From Thermoproteota archaeon (GTDB lineage Archaea > Thermoproteota > Nitrososphaeria_A > Caldarchaeales > Calditenuaceae), in NCBI GenBank assembly GCA_030550155.1, contig JAUQPZ010000006.1:1-59023 (forward strand): a DNA stretch of 59,023 nucleotides, read 5' to 3'. This document shows positions 7,342 through 15,466 of the stretch, in pieces. Position 1 is the first letter of the stretch; each line of letters starts with the position of its first letter. Both the position numbers and the translations under genes were made by a program. The notes below the pieces were generated by a model. That model ran no database searches. It had not been told where the DNA came from and worked only from the letters and a program-made list of their open reading frames with translations.

Positions 7342-8340
7342 CCCAATATTTGGGACTCTGTGGAGCCCATCCCTTATGACGAGTATCTTTTGGCCCCGCC
7401 CATGAAGTCGAATCAGGTGCGAAACCCCCTCCTGGACAGTCTCGAATGCCTTGGAGCCAACAATTGCCTGGACTAAGCTTCTTGGGAGAGGAGTTGCGAG
7501 GTATGTCTTCGCGTTTTTAAGGATCTCTGAGAGCCGGTAGGCGATTATCTCGGATGGCGAGGAGTTTAGTCCTGGCTTTTCAGTCTCTCCCAGCTTGATG
7601 TACTGGTGGAGGTTTTTTACAAATTCGGGTGGGCCTAGCCCCTGCTTACACTCTGCAACAGCCAGTATTGTCGTCTCATCATTGCAGGTGGAGGCCGCTA
7701 CTATAATGGCCTGTGCTAAGTTGTAAAAATGCGAGTCAAGCGGAGCCTTCCCCGGAGAGACCAGTATGGAATGTGGGTCGAGTCGCTGGCTGGTGGGCGT
7801 TTCACCCTCAGCCCAGACTGCCTGAATGTTGCCGTCAGGTGTAAAGAGTAGTTCAAGGGCCTTCACGCTCAGCCCCGAGACATCGAGGTCTCGATGCCCG
7901 TGGAAGCGTAGTAGCCATCCAAGAATATCTCTTGGACTATCTGCGAATCCTTCAAGAAGGACCCTAGTTGTGGAAGGGTAGACGAATGTTACCTCTCCAG
8001 AGTAGGCGTCGAGTTGATGAAGGTTTCCAAGCGGCTCTATCTCAAGATTGCCGGCGAGTCCTCTGAGTTCTCCAACCGCGTCCTCAGCAATGTCCTCCCC
8101 AAGCCTCCACGAAGTTACGTAGATTTTGGGTGAGATGCTGGCGACACTGCTCAACAATGGCTCATATGCCTTTGCAGGTGGAAGATAGTCGATAATGAGT
8201 AGCGCGGTGGATGATAGTTTAGAGAGTTTTGAGGCGATCTCGGCCTCCGTCATCCTTGTTGTAAGGGGGGTGATTACTGTCGCCTCTTCCGGCGCCTCGA
8301 AGAATACCTCAGAGCCCCCCCAAGGTATCCAGTACTCCAT
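7327..8340 (-). CDS. LarA-like (DUF2088/lactate racemase family) protein lacking nickel-cofactor ligands
   Basis: The C-terminal half matches the nickel-dependent lactate racemase fold: SILVSPGKAPLDSHFYNLAQ and TTILAVAECKQGLGPPEF are close to the LarA C-terminal signature (helix, then I-x-x-x-A-E-C-x-x-G-L-G). The N-terminal half keeps the general strand pattern (IPWGGSEVFFEAPEEATVI; ALLIIDYLPPAKAYEPLL). It lacks the G-T-H and E-P-H type histidines and the lysine that hold the pincer cofactor in LarA. At 337 aa it is shorter than LarA (about 420). It is the last gene of the FGD-like/ArsC-like/gnd operon, 10 nt after gnd. Racemase activity is doubtful; a sugar-acid or lactone role in the same pathway is inference. 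Confidence 0.6.
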   Translation of the reverse strand: MEYWIPWGGSEVFFEAPEEATVITPLTTRMTEAEIASKLSKLSSTALLIIDYLPPAKAYEPLLSSVASISPKIYVTSWRLGEDIAEDAVGELRGLAGNLEIEPLGNLHQLDAYSGEVTFVYPSTTRVLLEGFADSPRDILGWLLRFHGHRDLDVSGLSVKALELLFTPDGNIQAVWAEGETPTSQRLDPHSILVSPGKAPLDSHFYNLAQAIIVAASTCNDETTILAVAECKQGLGPPEFVKNLHQYIKLGETEKPGLNSSPSEIIAYRLSEILKNAKTYLATPLPRSLVQAIVGSKAFETVQEGVSHLIRLHGRGQKILVIRDGLHRVPNIGLHPP

Positions 8341-8350
8341 TACTAGTCAC

Positions 8351-9760
8351 TTACCGCTCTACTTTTCTCCCCCAGTCCGAGTGGAAGTATCCTTCCCGGT
8401 CCAAGCGTCTAAACATGTGTGATCCGAAGTAGTCTCTAACAGCTTGTATAAGGTTTGCCGGGAGCCTGCGCGACCTTATGGATAAATAGTATGACAAGGC
8501 GCTCGCGGTGGCTGGTGTGGGGATGCCTGCTGAGGATGCCTGAGCTACAAAGCCGAACCAGTTGGGCATCAGCTCCTCGAGGAGAGCCAAGTTTTTCTCA
8601 AGAGCCACGGTAGCAGCCTCACCTTGAGCGTATGAGAGCAGTGAATAAAGCTCCTCCACGATTCTGGACCTAATTATGCATCCAGCCCTCCACACACGGA
8701 GAGCCTCGGAAACCCTGAAACCATAGGTCCTCGCCCCCGCGTCGAGCAGGCTTATCCCCTGAACGTATGAGAGTAACATCGTGGCTCTCAGCGCATCCCT
8801 GACCAGCGTATTATCCTCATCCAGCTCACGTTTGGTAGCGGAGGCGTGTGGGGGACACGGCGTAATCTGCCTTAGGCCGCGCTGAGTCGATAGAGTCCTC
8901 TGCTCAACAGCTGCGGTGATTGTGGGTACGGCTACTCCCAATTCGAGGGCGGCCTCCACAGACCATCTACCCGTCCCCTTCTGTTCTGCCTCATCAACTA
9001 TGAGCTCGACGAGCGGTCTCTGTGTATCTGGGTCAACATATTTGAGAACTTGGGCGGCTGCTTGTAGAAGAAAAGAGCGCAGCTCCCCTTTGGCCCACTC
9101 CTCGAAAATTGAGCCGATCTCTAAGCTGGAGTAGCCGGCCGCTCTCGAGAGATAGTCGTAGGCCTCTGCTATAGCCTGCATCACCGCATACTCTATCCCG
9201 TTATGGACTATCTTGACGAAGTGTCCTGCACCCCCGTCGCCGAAATAGCTTATGCATCTCGAGTTTTCGAAAATGGCCGCTGCGGGTCCAACTTTTCTCT
9301 CGGCGTCGATGTAGGCTGAAAAGTCACCCCCAATCATCATGGAAGGGCCTTTAAGGGCGCCTTCTTCTCCCCCGCTTATTCCGACTCCTAAAAACCTGGT
9401 ACCTCTCGAGCCCAACTCCGCGAAGCGCCTATCGGAATCTCTGTAATGAGAGTTACCACAGTCCATGACGATGTCTCCCTTGTCCAGCATGCCGCTCAGG
9501 TCTGCAAGCACATCGTCTACCGGCTTTCCAGCCTTTATGAACAGAACAATTATCCGGGGCTTAGAGAGTGACTGGACAAACCCTTTCAGATCTGTAAACC
9601 CATAAATCATTCTACCCCTCGCTTTCCCTTCAATAAACTGGCGCGTCTTCTCAGCTGTCCTATTGTAGACGGCGACCTTCAAGCCCCGGCTCTCCAAGTT
9701 GAGAGCGAAGGCCTCCCCCATCACGCCTAGACCGTAAACCCCAATATCGGCTGAGCTCAT
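8351..9760 (-). CDS. gnd: 6-phosphogluconate dehydrogenase, decarboxylating
   Basis: It oxidatively decarboxylates 6-phosphogluconate to ribulose 5-phosphate. The Rossmann start IGVYGLGVMGEAFALN has G-x-G-x-x-G; VYNRTAEKTRQF follows. Substrate and catalytic regions are visible as GISGGEEGALKGPSMMIGG, KIVHNGIEYAVMQAIAEA (H-N-G-I-E-Y) and EQKGTGRWSVEAALELG. Length 469 aa is that of the long bacterial/eukaryotic type, not the short GntZ type. It overlaps the upstream ArsC-like gene by 4 nt (ATGA), indicating translational coupling. Most archaea lack the oxidative pentose phosphate pathway, so its pairing with an F420-dependent glucose-6-phosphate dehydrogenase homologue in the same operon is notable. 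Confidence 0.93.
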   Translation of the reverse strand: MSSADIGVYGLGVMGEAFALNLESRGLKVAVYNRTAEKTRQFIEGKARGRMIYGFTDLKGFVQSLSKPRIIVLFIKAGKPVDDVLADLSGMLDKGDIVMDCGNSHYRDSDRRFAELGSRGTRFLGVGISGGEEGALKGPSMMIGGDFSAYIDAERKVGPAAAIFENSRCISYFGDGGAGHFVKIVHNGIEYAVMQAIAEAYDYLSRAAGYSSLEIGSIFEEWAKGELRSFLLQAAAQVLKYVDPDTQRPLVELIVDEAEQKGTGRWSVEAALELGVAVPTITAAVEQRTLSTQRGLRQITPCPPHASATKRELDEDNTLVRDALRATMLLSYVQGISLLDAGARTYGFRVSEALRVWRAGCIIRSRIVEELYSLLSYAQGEAATVALEKNLALLEELMPNWFGFVAQASSAGIPTPATASALSYYLSIRSRRLPANLIQAVRDYFGSHMFRRLDREGYFHSDWGRKVER

Positions 9761-10104
9761 CTCTGCACCACTCTCTTAACACCCTTCTCCAACAATTTTA
9801 GAGCATCTTTCCCCACGTAAACCTCATCCCCGGAAACTACGATTGGGCGTTTGAGCCTCGTCGGCTCGCTGATAAGCTTGTTTAGGAATCCGCGAAGACC
9901 AAGCCTGTCATACTCTATCTGACTCCTCCTCTGCCTTACAAGGCCCGCGGCCCCATACTTCTCAAAAGCCTTCTGAAGAATCTCAAAGCCCGGGGGAGTC
10001 TTCAACAAGTCTATAAATTCATACCCCATCTTAGAAGATTTGAATAAACTCTCCACATCTCTGCAAGTCTTGCAACGCCTATAGCCATAAAACTTCACAA
10101 CCAT
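9757..10104 (-). CDS. ArsC/Spx-family thioredoxin-fold protein
   Basis: The 115-residue product starts MVVKFYGYRRCKTCRD, with the C-x-x-C at the N terminus of the first helix of the ArsC/Spx fold. The downstream segment LISEPTRLKRPIVV resembles the family's conserved R-P-I-V strand, then GKDALKLLEKG closes the domain. ArsC proteins reduce arsenate with glutathione or thioredoxin; Spx-like members are regulators or thiol sensors. The ORF-track start at 10269 adds 55 residues that overlap the FGD-like gene; ATG 10104, 7 nt after that gene's stop, is preferred. Its place between two pentose phosphate pathway genes suggests redox control rather than arsenate detoxification, which is inference. 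Confidence 0.75.
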   Translation of the reverse strand: MVVKFYGYRRCKTCRDVESLFKSSKMGYEFIDLLKTPPGFEILQKAFEKYGAAGLVRQRRSQIEYDRLGLRGFLNKLISEPTRLKRPIVVSGDEVYVGKDALKLLEKGVKRVVQR

Positions 10105-10111
10105 CAGAGAA

Positions 10112-11146
10112 TCACTCTGAGGATATCCTGATAGGTATTCGGAGGCTCTCGTAATACTCCCTGATCCAGGGAAGGATCTCTCTTCCGAGGAGGTTGAGGA
10201 ATTTCTCCTCGTCGGGTGATGAGCTGTGAATGAATACTCTGTCAAAGCCCAGTTTAAGAAACTCTCCAAGAGCCTTGTAGATGTCGTCAGAATCGGAGGT
10301 TATGAGCCACGTCTTCTTGATCTTCTCAATCTCCACCTCGCCCACCATGCTCTCAAGCTCTCGAGGATCTGCGACGCGCTCCCTCTTCTCCCTCGGAATC
10401 GCGGTCGGCGCCCAGAAGACCGCCCCCTTAAGAGCCTTCTCGTAGTCGGGGTCATATGAGACTTTAAACTCCATACATCTGCTTAGAGAGGATACGTCTC
10501 TCCCCACCTTTCTGCCTCCCTCCTCTAAGGCGTTAACGATGGCTTGGTAGTTCTCGAGCCCCCTCGGATTTGTAAGGATGCCTTCCGCATACATCCCAGC
10601 TAGTTGGGCCACCTTCTTATCCGCCGTCGCTATGTAAAGCTTGATCTTCTTCTTGGGCTTAGTATAGAGCTTAGCCTTCACGAGTCTGTAATACTTCCCC
10701 TCATAATCGACGAAGTCCCCCTTCCAGAGCAAGTGTATGATCTCCACAGCCTCCTTAAGCCTCTCTACCTTCTCTGTATAGCTCGGCCACTGGAACCCCA
10801 ACGGGACCTCGTTCATCGCGTGCCCTGTCCCAACAGTTAGGAATATGCGTCCGGGATACATGTAGTCGAGTGTGGCGAAGGCCTGCGCAACTATCGCTGG
10901 ATGGTATCTGAAGAGAGGCGTCGTGACCGCTGTCCCGACCTCAACGCCCTTAAGCCTTTCGGCGACAGCGGTGAGCCATATCCATGGATGCGCGGAGTGT
11001 CCCCCGTTATCTCGCCAGGGATGGAAGTGGTCGCTCGTGACAATTGTGTCGAAGCCCACAACAGATGCGTGTATGGCTAAATCTAACAGCCTGTCAGGGG
11101 GATACTGCTCCTGAGCGACCCAGTAGCCGAGGCTGATTCCCCTCAT
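10112..11146 (-). CDS. F420-dependent glucose-6-phosphate dehydrogenase (FGD)-like, luciferase-family enzyme
   Basis: The protein is a TIM-barrel member of the bacterial luciferase family and is close to mycobacterial FGD along its length: TSDHFHPWRDNGGHSAHPW (FGD His40 and Trp44 equivalents), TPLFRYHPAIVAQAFATLDYM, and VSYDPDYEKALKGAVFWAP near the C-terminal third. The start ATG 11146 gives MRGISLGYW, aligning with the FGD start, and places a TATA-like box 25-30 nt upstream; the ORF-track start at 11197 would lie upstream of that box. The FGD catalytic acid Glu109 (GTGEALNE in Mycobacterium) is replaced by His (GTGHAMNE). It leads a four-gene operon with gnd, so the likely reaction is F420-dependent oxidation of glucose 6-phosphate or a related sugar. 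Confidence 0.8.
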   Translation of the reverse strand: MRGISLGYWVAQEQYPPDRLLDLAIHASVVGFDTIVTSDHFHPWRDNGGHSAHPWIWLTAVAERLKGVEVGTAVTTPLFRYHPAIVAQAFATLDYMYPGRIFLTVGTGHAMNEVPLGFQWPSYTEKVERLKEAVEIIHLLWKGDFVDYEGKYYRLVKAKLYTKPKKKIKLYIATADKKVAQLAGMYAEGILTNPRGLENYQAIVNALEEGGRKVGRDVSSLSRCMEFKVSYDPDYEKALKGAVFWAPTAIPREKRERVADPRELESMVGEVEIEKIKKTWLITSDSDDIYKALGEFLKLGFDRVFIHSSSPDEEKFLNLLGREILPWIREYYESLRIPIRISSE

Positions 11147-11168
11147 CCGCGCATCCACTCCCTTAGCC

Positions 11169-11177
11169 AAATATATC
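11169..11177 (-). promoter_or_regulatory. TATA-like box for the FGD-like operon
   Basis: On the minus strand the sequence reads GATATATTT and lies 23-31 nt before the ATG at 11146, supporting a leaderless transcript starting at the FGD-like gene and running through the LarA-like gene. Confidence 0.45.
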
Positions 11178-11242
11178 TTTACCCACAGCCATTCCAACGA
11201 TTGTTAAAAATCTCTATAACGAAGGTAAGACGTAACTGTCTT

Positions 11243-11905
11243 GTGAAGGTAATACTGCTGTCCCACCCCATCACCAGCTCCACCCCCCTATACCCTGGAA
11301 CCCCGCCCGTCGAGCTGTCCCAGCTCAGGAACATAGAGCGCGGCGACTCAAGCAATCTCTGGCGTATAGCCATGGCCAATCACACTGGGACACACGTCGA
11401 CGCACCCAACCACTTCTACAGCCAAGGCAGAAAGATCTCGGAATACACCCTGGAGGAGCTTGTCTTCCGCCAAGTAAAGGTATTCGAAATTTTCAAGGAG
11501 CCGGGGGGCGAGGTTTCTGCAGGCGACCTCGAGCCGTTTAAAGAGACAATGAGGGAGAGCGAAATGATTCTCATTAGGACTGGTCTTGAGAGGTTTAGGA
11601 GACTCGACCCCGCCGCCTACGCCGAGAAGGGTGTTCTATTCTCTCCCTCTGCTGCTCATCTCCTAAGAGAAGCGGCTCCAAGGCTGAGAGGTCTGGGGAT
11701 CGATGCCATAAGTGTCTCAACTCCCCTGAGAAGGGCTGAGGGGCGAGAGACGCACAGAATACTTCTCTCCGACAACAGGTTCCTGATTGTGGAGGACATG
11801 GCGCTAGAGGGGAAGCCCACGGTGTTCAGCTACGTCATAGTTGCGCCCCTCCTAGTCGCCGAGGTTGATAGCGCCCCATGCACAGTTATCGGAATCACCG
11901 AGTAG
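11243..11905 (+). CDS. Cyclase/kynurenine formamidase-like metal-dependent hydrolase
   Basis: The metal-binding signature H-x-G-T-H-x-D-x-P-x-H-F is present as NHTGTHVDAPNHF around residue 50, placing the protein in the cyclase family (PF04199) that includes kynurenine formamidase and related amidases or lactone hydrolases. The pattern ILIRTGLERF and DAISVSTPL are also typical. GTG 11243 is chosen because the product then starts VKVILLSHPITSSTPLYPGTP, matching the family N terminus, and a TTAAAAATC box lies about 35 nt upstream. It is divergent from the FGD-like operon. The substrate is unknown; because the family can open cyclic esters or amides, a link to the neighbouring sugar-acid genes is only a guess. 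Confidence 0.8.
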   Translation: MKVILLSHPITSSTPLYPGTPPVELSQLRNIERGDSSNLWRIAMANHTGTHVDAPNHFYSQGRKISEYTLEELVFRQVKVFEIFKEPGGEVSAGDLEPFKETMRESEMILIRTGLERFRRLDPAAYAEKGVLFSPSAAHLLREAAPRLRGLGIDAISVSTPLRRAEGRETHRILLSDNRFLIVEDMALEGKPTVFSYVIVAPLLVAEVDSAPCTVIGITE

Positions 11906-12281
11906 CCCTCCTCAAGCCTTGCAAAGACTCCAACAGCCTCTCTACCTCACCCTTAAAGTCAAGTGTTCCGTGACCCACCAACCCTCCACCCATCGCGCGC
12001 GGTATGTGAAGAAGCTCGTGTAGGACAACCTCGGCCTTCTGGCGCTCTGACAAAGAGTCGAAGCTCTCCGAGATGAACTCTATAACGTAGTGAGGCCTCA
12101 GACCCATGCCCGCCCAAAGAGCCCTACTCCCCGTATGGACGCGGGCTACAGTACCCCTAGCCCTTGCTTCGAAGCTTCTCACGCATCTAATCCTCGAGAA
12201 GTCTAGGTGGGAGAGACCGGCCCCCACCCCGATCTCCCTCACATACTCCTCAAGACCCTTATCCCTAACATATCTTGGCAT
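11895..12281 (-). CDS. Putative HELLH-type metallopeptidase
   Basis: The motif VVLHELLHIPRAMGG carries H-E-x-x-H, followed by GHGTLDF with a plausible third ligand, the arrangement of the small putative metallopeptidase family (also seen in phages). The product is about 128 aa and has no signal peptide, so it is cytosolic. ATG 12281 is preferred over the upstream start at 12290 because a TATA-like TTATATGA lies about 28 nt upstream of 12281. The gene is convergent with the cyclase gene and overlaps it by 11 nt. Peptidase activity has been assumed from the motif only. Confidence 0.65.
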   Translation of the reverse strand: MPRYVRDKGLEEYVREIGVGAGLSHLDFSRIRCVRSFEARARGTVARVHTGSRALWAGMGLRPHYVIEFISESFDSLSERQKAEVVLHELLHIPRAMGGGLVGHGTLDFKGEVERLLESLQGLRRATR

Positions 12282-12428
12282 AGCCACCACCGCTACCCAG
12301 AGCCCTCATATAACCCTCTAGCCGAAAAATACAAAGCATATAACTCCGCAGAAAGGATACACTCTATGGGATGATGACCAACGTCCACGCCGAGATATGA
12401 GGCATCGATGGGCAGTCTGACCCCGTCC

Positions 12429-14771
12429 TCAGCTTGTGCCGACGATATTGTGCATAACCATTAGGTCCTCTTTGAAGAGTGATAGTTGTTCAGGGATGGT
12501 CACCTCTATGGGCTCCCTGAGAGAGAGGTTTTTCTCCTTCTTCTGCTTCCAGACGCTGCTATTGAACTCGACCAGCGCCTCGGTGTATTTGGAGAAGCTT
12601 TTGTCCCAGCGTGGTATGGGTAATCTCTCCAAATGTATCGACTTTTCAGAGTATAGTGTCCTCCAGATGTAGTCTGTTATGAAGGGCGTTATGGGTGCCA
12701 ACAGTTTGAGACAATTCTTGAGGATGAGGTGAAGCGTGTACCAAGCGGCCTCTGCGTTTCCTTTCTGGGAGCCGCGCCTCAGCGCCCTAATCTTGGTCAT
12801 CTCAATGTAGTGATTCGCGAAGATGTTCCAGACAAAGTTTCTTACACGGGTTGCGGGGACAAAAAAGTTGAACTCCCTGTAGCCTCTCATCGACTCCTCT
12901 ATCAGTATTGACAGCTCTGAGAGCACCCACCTGTCCGCGGGAGTCAGACGTGCGCGACTCGGCTGAGGAAACTGTGACACATACCTCGCAATGTTCCAGA
13001 GCTTAGTTATGAATTTCCCCGCACTCGCTATTCTCTGCTCAGATATTCTAAAGTCGTATCCAAGGCTTGCCTCCTGTGCACACCAGAACCTGAAAACGTC
13101 GGCCCCATATTTTTCCAGTATGGGGCGCGGGTCGATGACGTTCCCCCTGCTCTTACTCATCTTTTCACCCTTCTCATCCAGCCCCATCCCACTAATCCAA
13201 ACAGCCCTGAAAGGCGGCTTTCCTGCCAGCTGATAGCAGCGGAGCAGTGTGTAGTAGAGCCAAGTTCTTACAATGTCTTTTCCCTGGGGTCTGACGGAGA
13301 CAGGGTAGGCGCGTCTGAAAAATTTTTCATCCCTCAGGTAACCCGATATGAAGAGAGGTGAGATGCTCGAGTCAACCCACGTGTCAAGCGTCCTCTCCTC
13401 TCCTTGAAACTCGGTGCCTCCACAGTTGTAGCACTTTTCAAAAGGCGGGCTCTCCATCCAGGGGCGATAATATTTTCCAGGCTGTGGCAGGTTTGGTTGT
13501 CCACAAGACTTGCAGTACCAGATAGGGATCTCTGTGGCGTAGTATCTCCGCCTAGAGATGGGCCAGTCGATTTTAAGCGAGTTTATCCAGTCTATCAGTA
13601 GCTGCCTGTGAAACTCGGGGTAGAACGTCATCTTGGAGCTTGCCTCTAACAGCTCCTCCTTAAGGCTCAGCTGCGTCAAATAGTACTCATCCATCGGGAT
13701 GATCTCTATAGGCGTGTTAGACCTCTCACAGATAGGAATCTGATGTATTATCCTCTCAATCTTCACAACCCTGCCCTCATCTTTTAACATGTCGATAATC
13801 CTCTGCCTCGCCTCTTCGACAGTTAAACCCCTCAACGGGCCAGCGGCCTCCAGCATCCTACCGTCTGTGCCTATGAGTATAACCTCTTCCAAGCCTAGCT
13901 CCCGGAAGAGCTGAACGTCACTCTTGTCGCCATAGCTACAAATCATCACGATGCCTGAACCGAAGTCGGGTCTCGCAGCGGGGTGAGCAATTATCGGCAC
14001 CTCCCTCCCATAAACCGGCACCAGCGCTCGCCGCTTCTCTAATCCTTGATACCTATCATCTGCCGGGTTGTAGATAATGGCTTTGCAGGCTCCTAAAAGC
14101 TCAGGCCTAGTGCTGGCAACCACAATGCTTCCCTCACCCACGAGGTCGAATACCATGTATACAAGATCTGTGGGCAGCTCGGCGTAATCGATCTCCGCGT
14201 CGGCAACTGTGGTGCCGCAGTCGTAGCAGAAGTTGTTAGGCCTGCTGGACCTGTAGATGAGCTCTCTCTTAAACAAGTCGATAAATGTTGTCTGTGTAAG
14301 CGCCCTATATTCCGGCGAATCGGTCCTGTAATGGTTTTTGAAATCTCCCGAGAGGCCAGCTCTCCTCATCACCCAGAGCATCTCAGACTCCAGCTCATCG
14401 AGTGTCTCAGAACAGATACGTATGAAGTCCGACCTAGGTAACGCTGTAAGCCTGATCTTCTTCTCCCTCTCCACATATCGCTCGACGGGAATACCGTTTC
14501 TATCAATACCTATGGGGAAGTAGACTTCATGCCCCATCATGCGTGCGGTCCTAGCAATCATGTCTATCTGGGTGTAGTGCGCAGCTGCGCCGATATGCCA
14601 AGGCCTGCCCGAGGGATATGGGGGCGGTGTGTCGATTAGGAAAAGCCTCTTCCTTGACTTTCCGTCGAATCTGTATAGGTCCTCCTCCTCCCATTTCTTA
14701 AGTATCTCTAGCTCGAGGCTAGGGTCCCATCTCGTCTCCTTCAGCTTTGGCTCAAACGCTGGGGCATCCAA
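12429..14771 (-). CDS. valS: Valyl-tRNA synthetase
   Basis: This class I synthetase charges tRNA-Val. The first signature is IDTPPPYPSGRPWHIGAAAHY (HIGA in place of HIGH, as in other crenarchaeal-type ValRS), the editing domain lies around 180-330, and the second signature is GEKMSKSRGNVIDP near residue 545. Zinc-type Cys pairs occur around WYCKSCGQ and EKCYNCGG. VRPQGKDIVRTWLYYTLLR is diagnostic for ValRS. Length 780 aa is typical for archaea. ATG start at 14771. The stop is followed by an out-of-frame open stretch (12297-12428 on the minus strand) with coding-like composition but no recognised match. Confidence 0.95.
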   Translation of the reverse strand: MDAPAFEPKLKETRWDPSLELEILKKWEEEDLYRFDGKSRKRLFLIDTPPPYPSGRPWHIGAAAHYTQIDMIARTARMMGHEVYFPIGIDRNGIPVERYVEREKKIRLTALPRSDFIRICSETLDELESEMLWVMRRAGLSGDFKNHYRTDSPEYRALTQTTFIDLFKRELIYRSSRPNNFCYDCGTTVADAEIDYAELPTDLVYMVFDLVGEGSIVVASTRPELLGACKAIIYNPADDRYQGLEKRRALVPVYGREVPIIAHPAARPDFGSGIVMICSYGDKSDVQLFRELGLEEVILIGTDGRMLEAAGPLRGLTVEEARQRIIDMLKDEGRVVKIERIIHQIPICERSNTPIEIIPMDEYYLTQLSLKEELLEASSKMTFYPEFHRQLLIDWINSLKIDWPISRRRYYATEIPIWYCKSCGQPNLPQPGKYYRPWMESPPFEKCYNCGGTEFQGEERTLDTWVDSSISPLFISGYLRDEKFFRRAYPVSVRPQGKDIVRTWLYYTLLRCYQLAGKPPFRAVWISGMGLDEKGEKMSKSRGNVIDPRPILEKYGADVFRFWCAQEASLGYDFRISEQRIASAGKFITKLWNIARYVSQFPQPSRARLTPADRWVLSELSILIEESMRGYREFNFFVPATRVRNFVWNIFANHYIEMTKIRALRRGSQKGNAEAAWYTLHLILKNCLKLLAPITPFITDYIWRTLYSEKSIHLERLPIPRWDKSFSKYTEALVEFNSSVWKQKKEKNLSLREPIEVTIPEQLSLFKEDLMVMHNIVGTS

Positions 14772-14788
14772 TGCTAAAGCTCAACTAG

Positions 14789-15160
14789 CTATGGAGCCAT
14801 AAATATCTGTTGTATACTTCTCAGACCCCTCCTGTATCTCTGAGTCTTCCTCAACCTACTTCTCAGAGAGTAGTCGAGCTGGAGATAAGATGAGAATTTT
14901 TCGCCCACCCATCTCAGAATGCTCTCACCCTCCCTATCCAAGTCCAGCAGTGGAATTACCTTAACACAATCCAACCCATTCTCGACTATTCGCAACAGCT
15001 CGTTAAGAGTGTAAATCTTGCCTTTAACGCCTCTCTCGATCAAGGCACCCCGATCTCCAACTCCCTCGACGAGTATCGTGGCGCCTGACGAACATTCCTC
15101 GTTTAGAAGCTGAACGATATCTCGGATTTCCTCCTCTTCCTCGCCTCTAAATGTTTTCAT
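14789..15160 (-). CDS. Small Toprim-domain protein
   Basis: The 123-residue product shows the two Toprim motifs: an acidic Glu in ILVEGVGDRGAL and the D-x-D pattern in VIPLLDLDREGESI. Isolated Toprim proteins of this size are common in archaea and bacteria (for example the M5 ribonuclease-like and COG1658-type proteins) and probably bind or cleave nucleic acid with magnesium. The C terminus is basic (RSRLRKTQRYRRGLR). It precedes valS by 17 nt, suggesting co-transcription, and is divergent from the cdrS-ftsZ pair. Its exact substrate is unknown. Confidence 0.75.
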   Translation of the reverse strand: MKTFRGEEEEEIRDIVQLLNEECSSGATILVEGVGDRGALIERGVKGKIYTLNELLRIVENGLDCVKVIPLLDLDREGESILRWVGEKFSSYLQLDYSLRSRLRKTQRYRRGLRSIQQIFMAP

Positions 15161-15319
15161 TACTCAGTAAAACGTGGGGTCTCCAGATATTTAGTGTTAT
15201 CACAATTTGCAACAGAAATCGCTCTTTTTCAGTGGAGTGGTGTTCCCAGATATTAATCAACGTATTACGAACCTTTATCTATGATACACTTTCAGACTGG
15301 TCCCCGAGGTGTAGTCTGG

Positions 15320-15466
15320 TTGAAGGTGGTTACAGTTCATCTTCCTGAGGCATACCTTGAAGCGATAGACGAACTGGTAAAGAGGCGTCTCTACCCAAAC
15401 AGGGCCGAGGCCATTAGAATGGCTGTGAGAGATTTCATCAAAGAGGAGGCTCGGTCAAGTGAGTAG
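15320..15466 (+). CDS. CdrS-like ribbon-helix-helix regulator
   Basis: The product (about 48 aa) is a CopG-type ribbon-helix-helix protein: a beta strand KVVTVHLPEAY, then helix AIDELVKRRLYPNRAEAIRMAV. In haloarchaea the RHH gene cdrS is co-transcribed with ftsZ2 and controls division genes; here the RHH gene overlaps ftsZ by 8 nt, the same arrangement. The ORF-track start at 15281 adds 13 residues not typical of the family; TTG 15320 follows a GAGGTG Shine-Dalgarno-like motif 9 nt upstream and gives the canonical length. An orthologue of CdrS is inferred from position and fold. Confidence 0.75.
   Translation: MKVVTVHLPEAYLEAIDELVKRRLYPNRAEAIRMAVRDFIKEEARSSE

Noticed and set aside
12297-12428. 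Out-of-frame open stretch after valS (minus strand)
   Set aside because: It reads 44 codons with coding-like composition but no start codon and no match to a ValRS C terminus; too weak to call a frameshifted tail.
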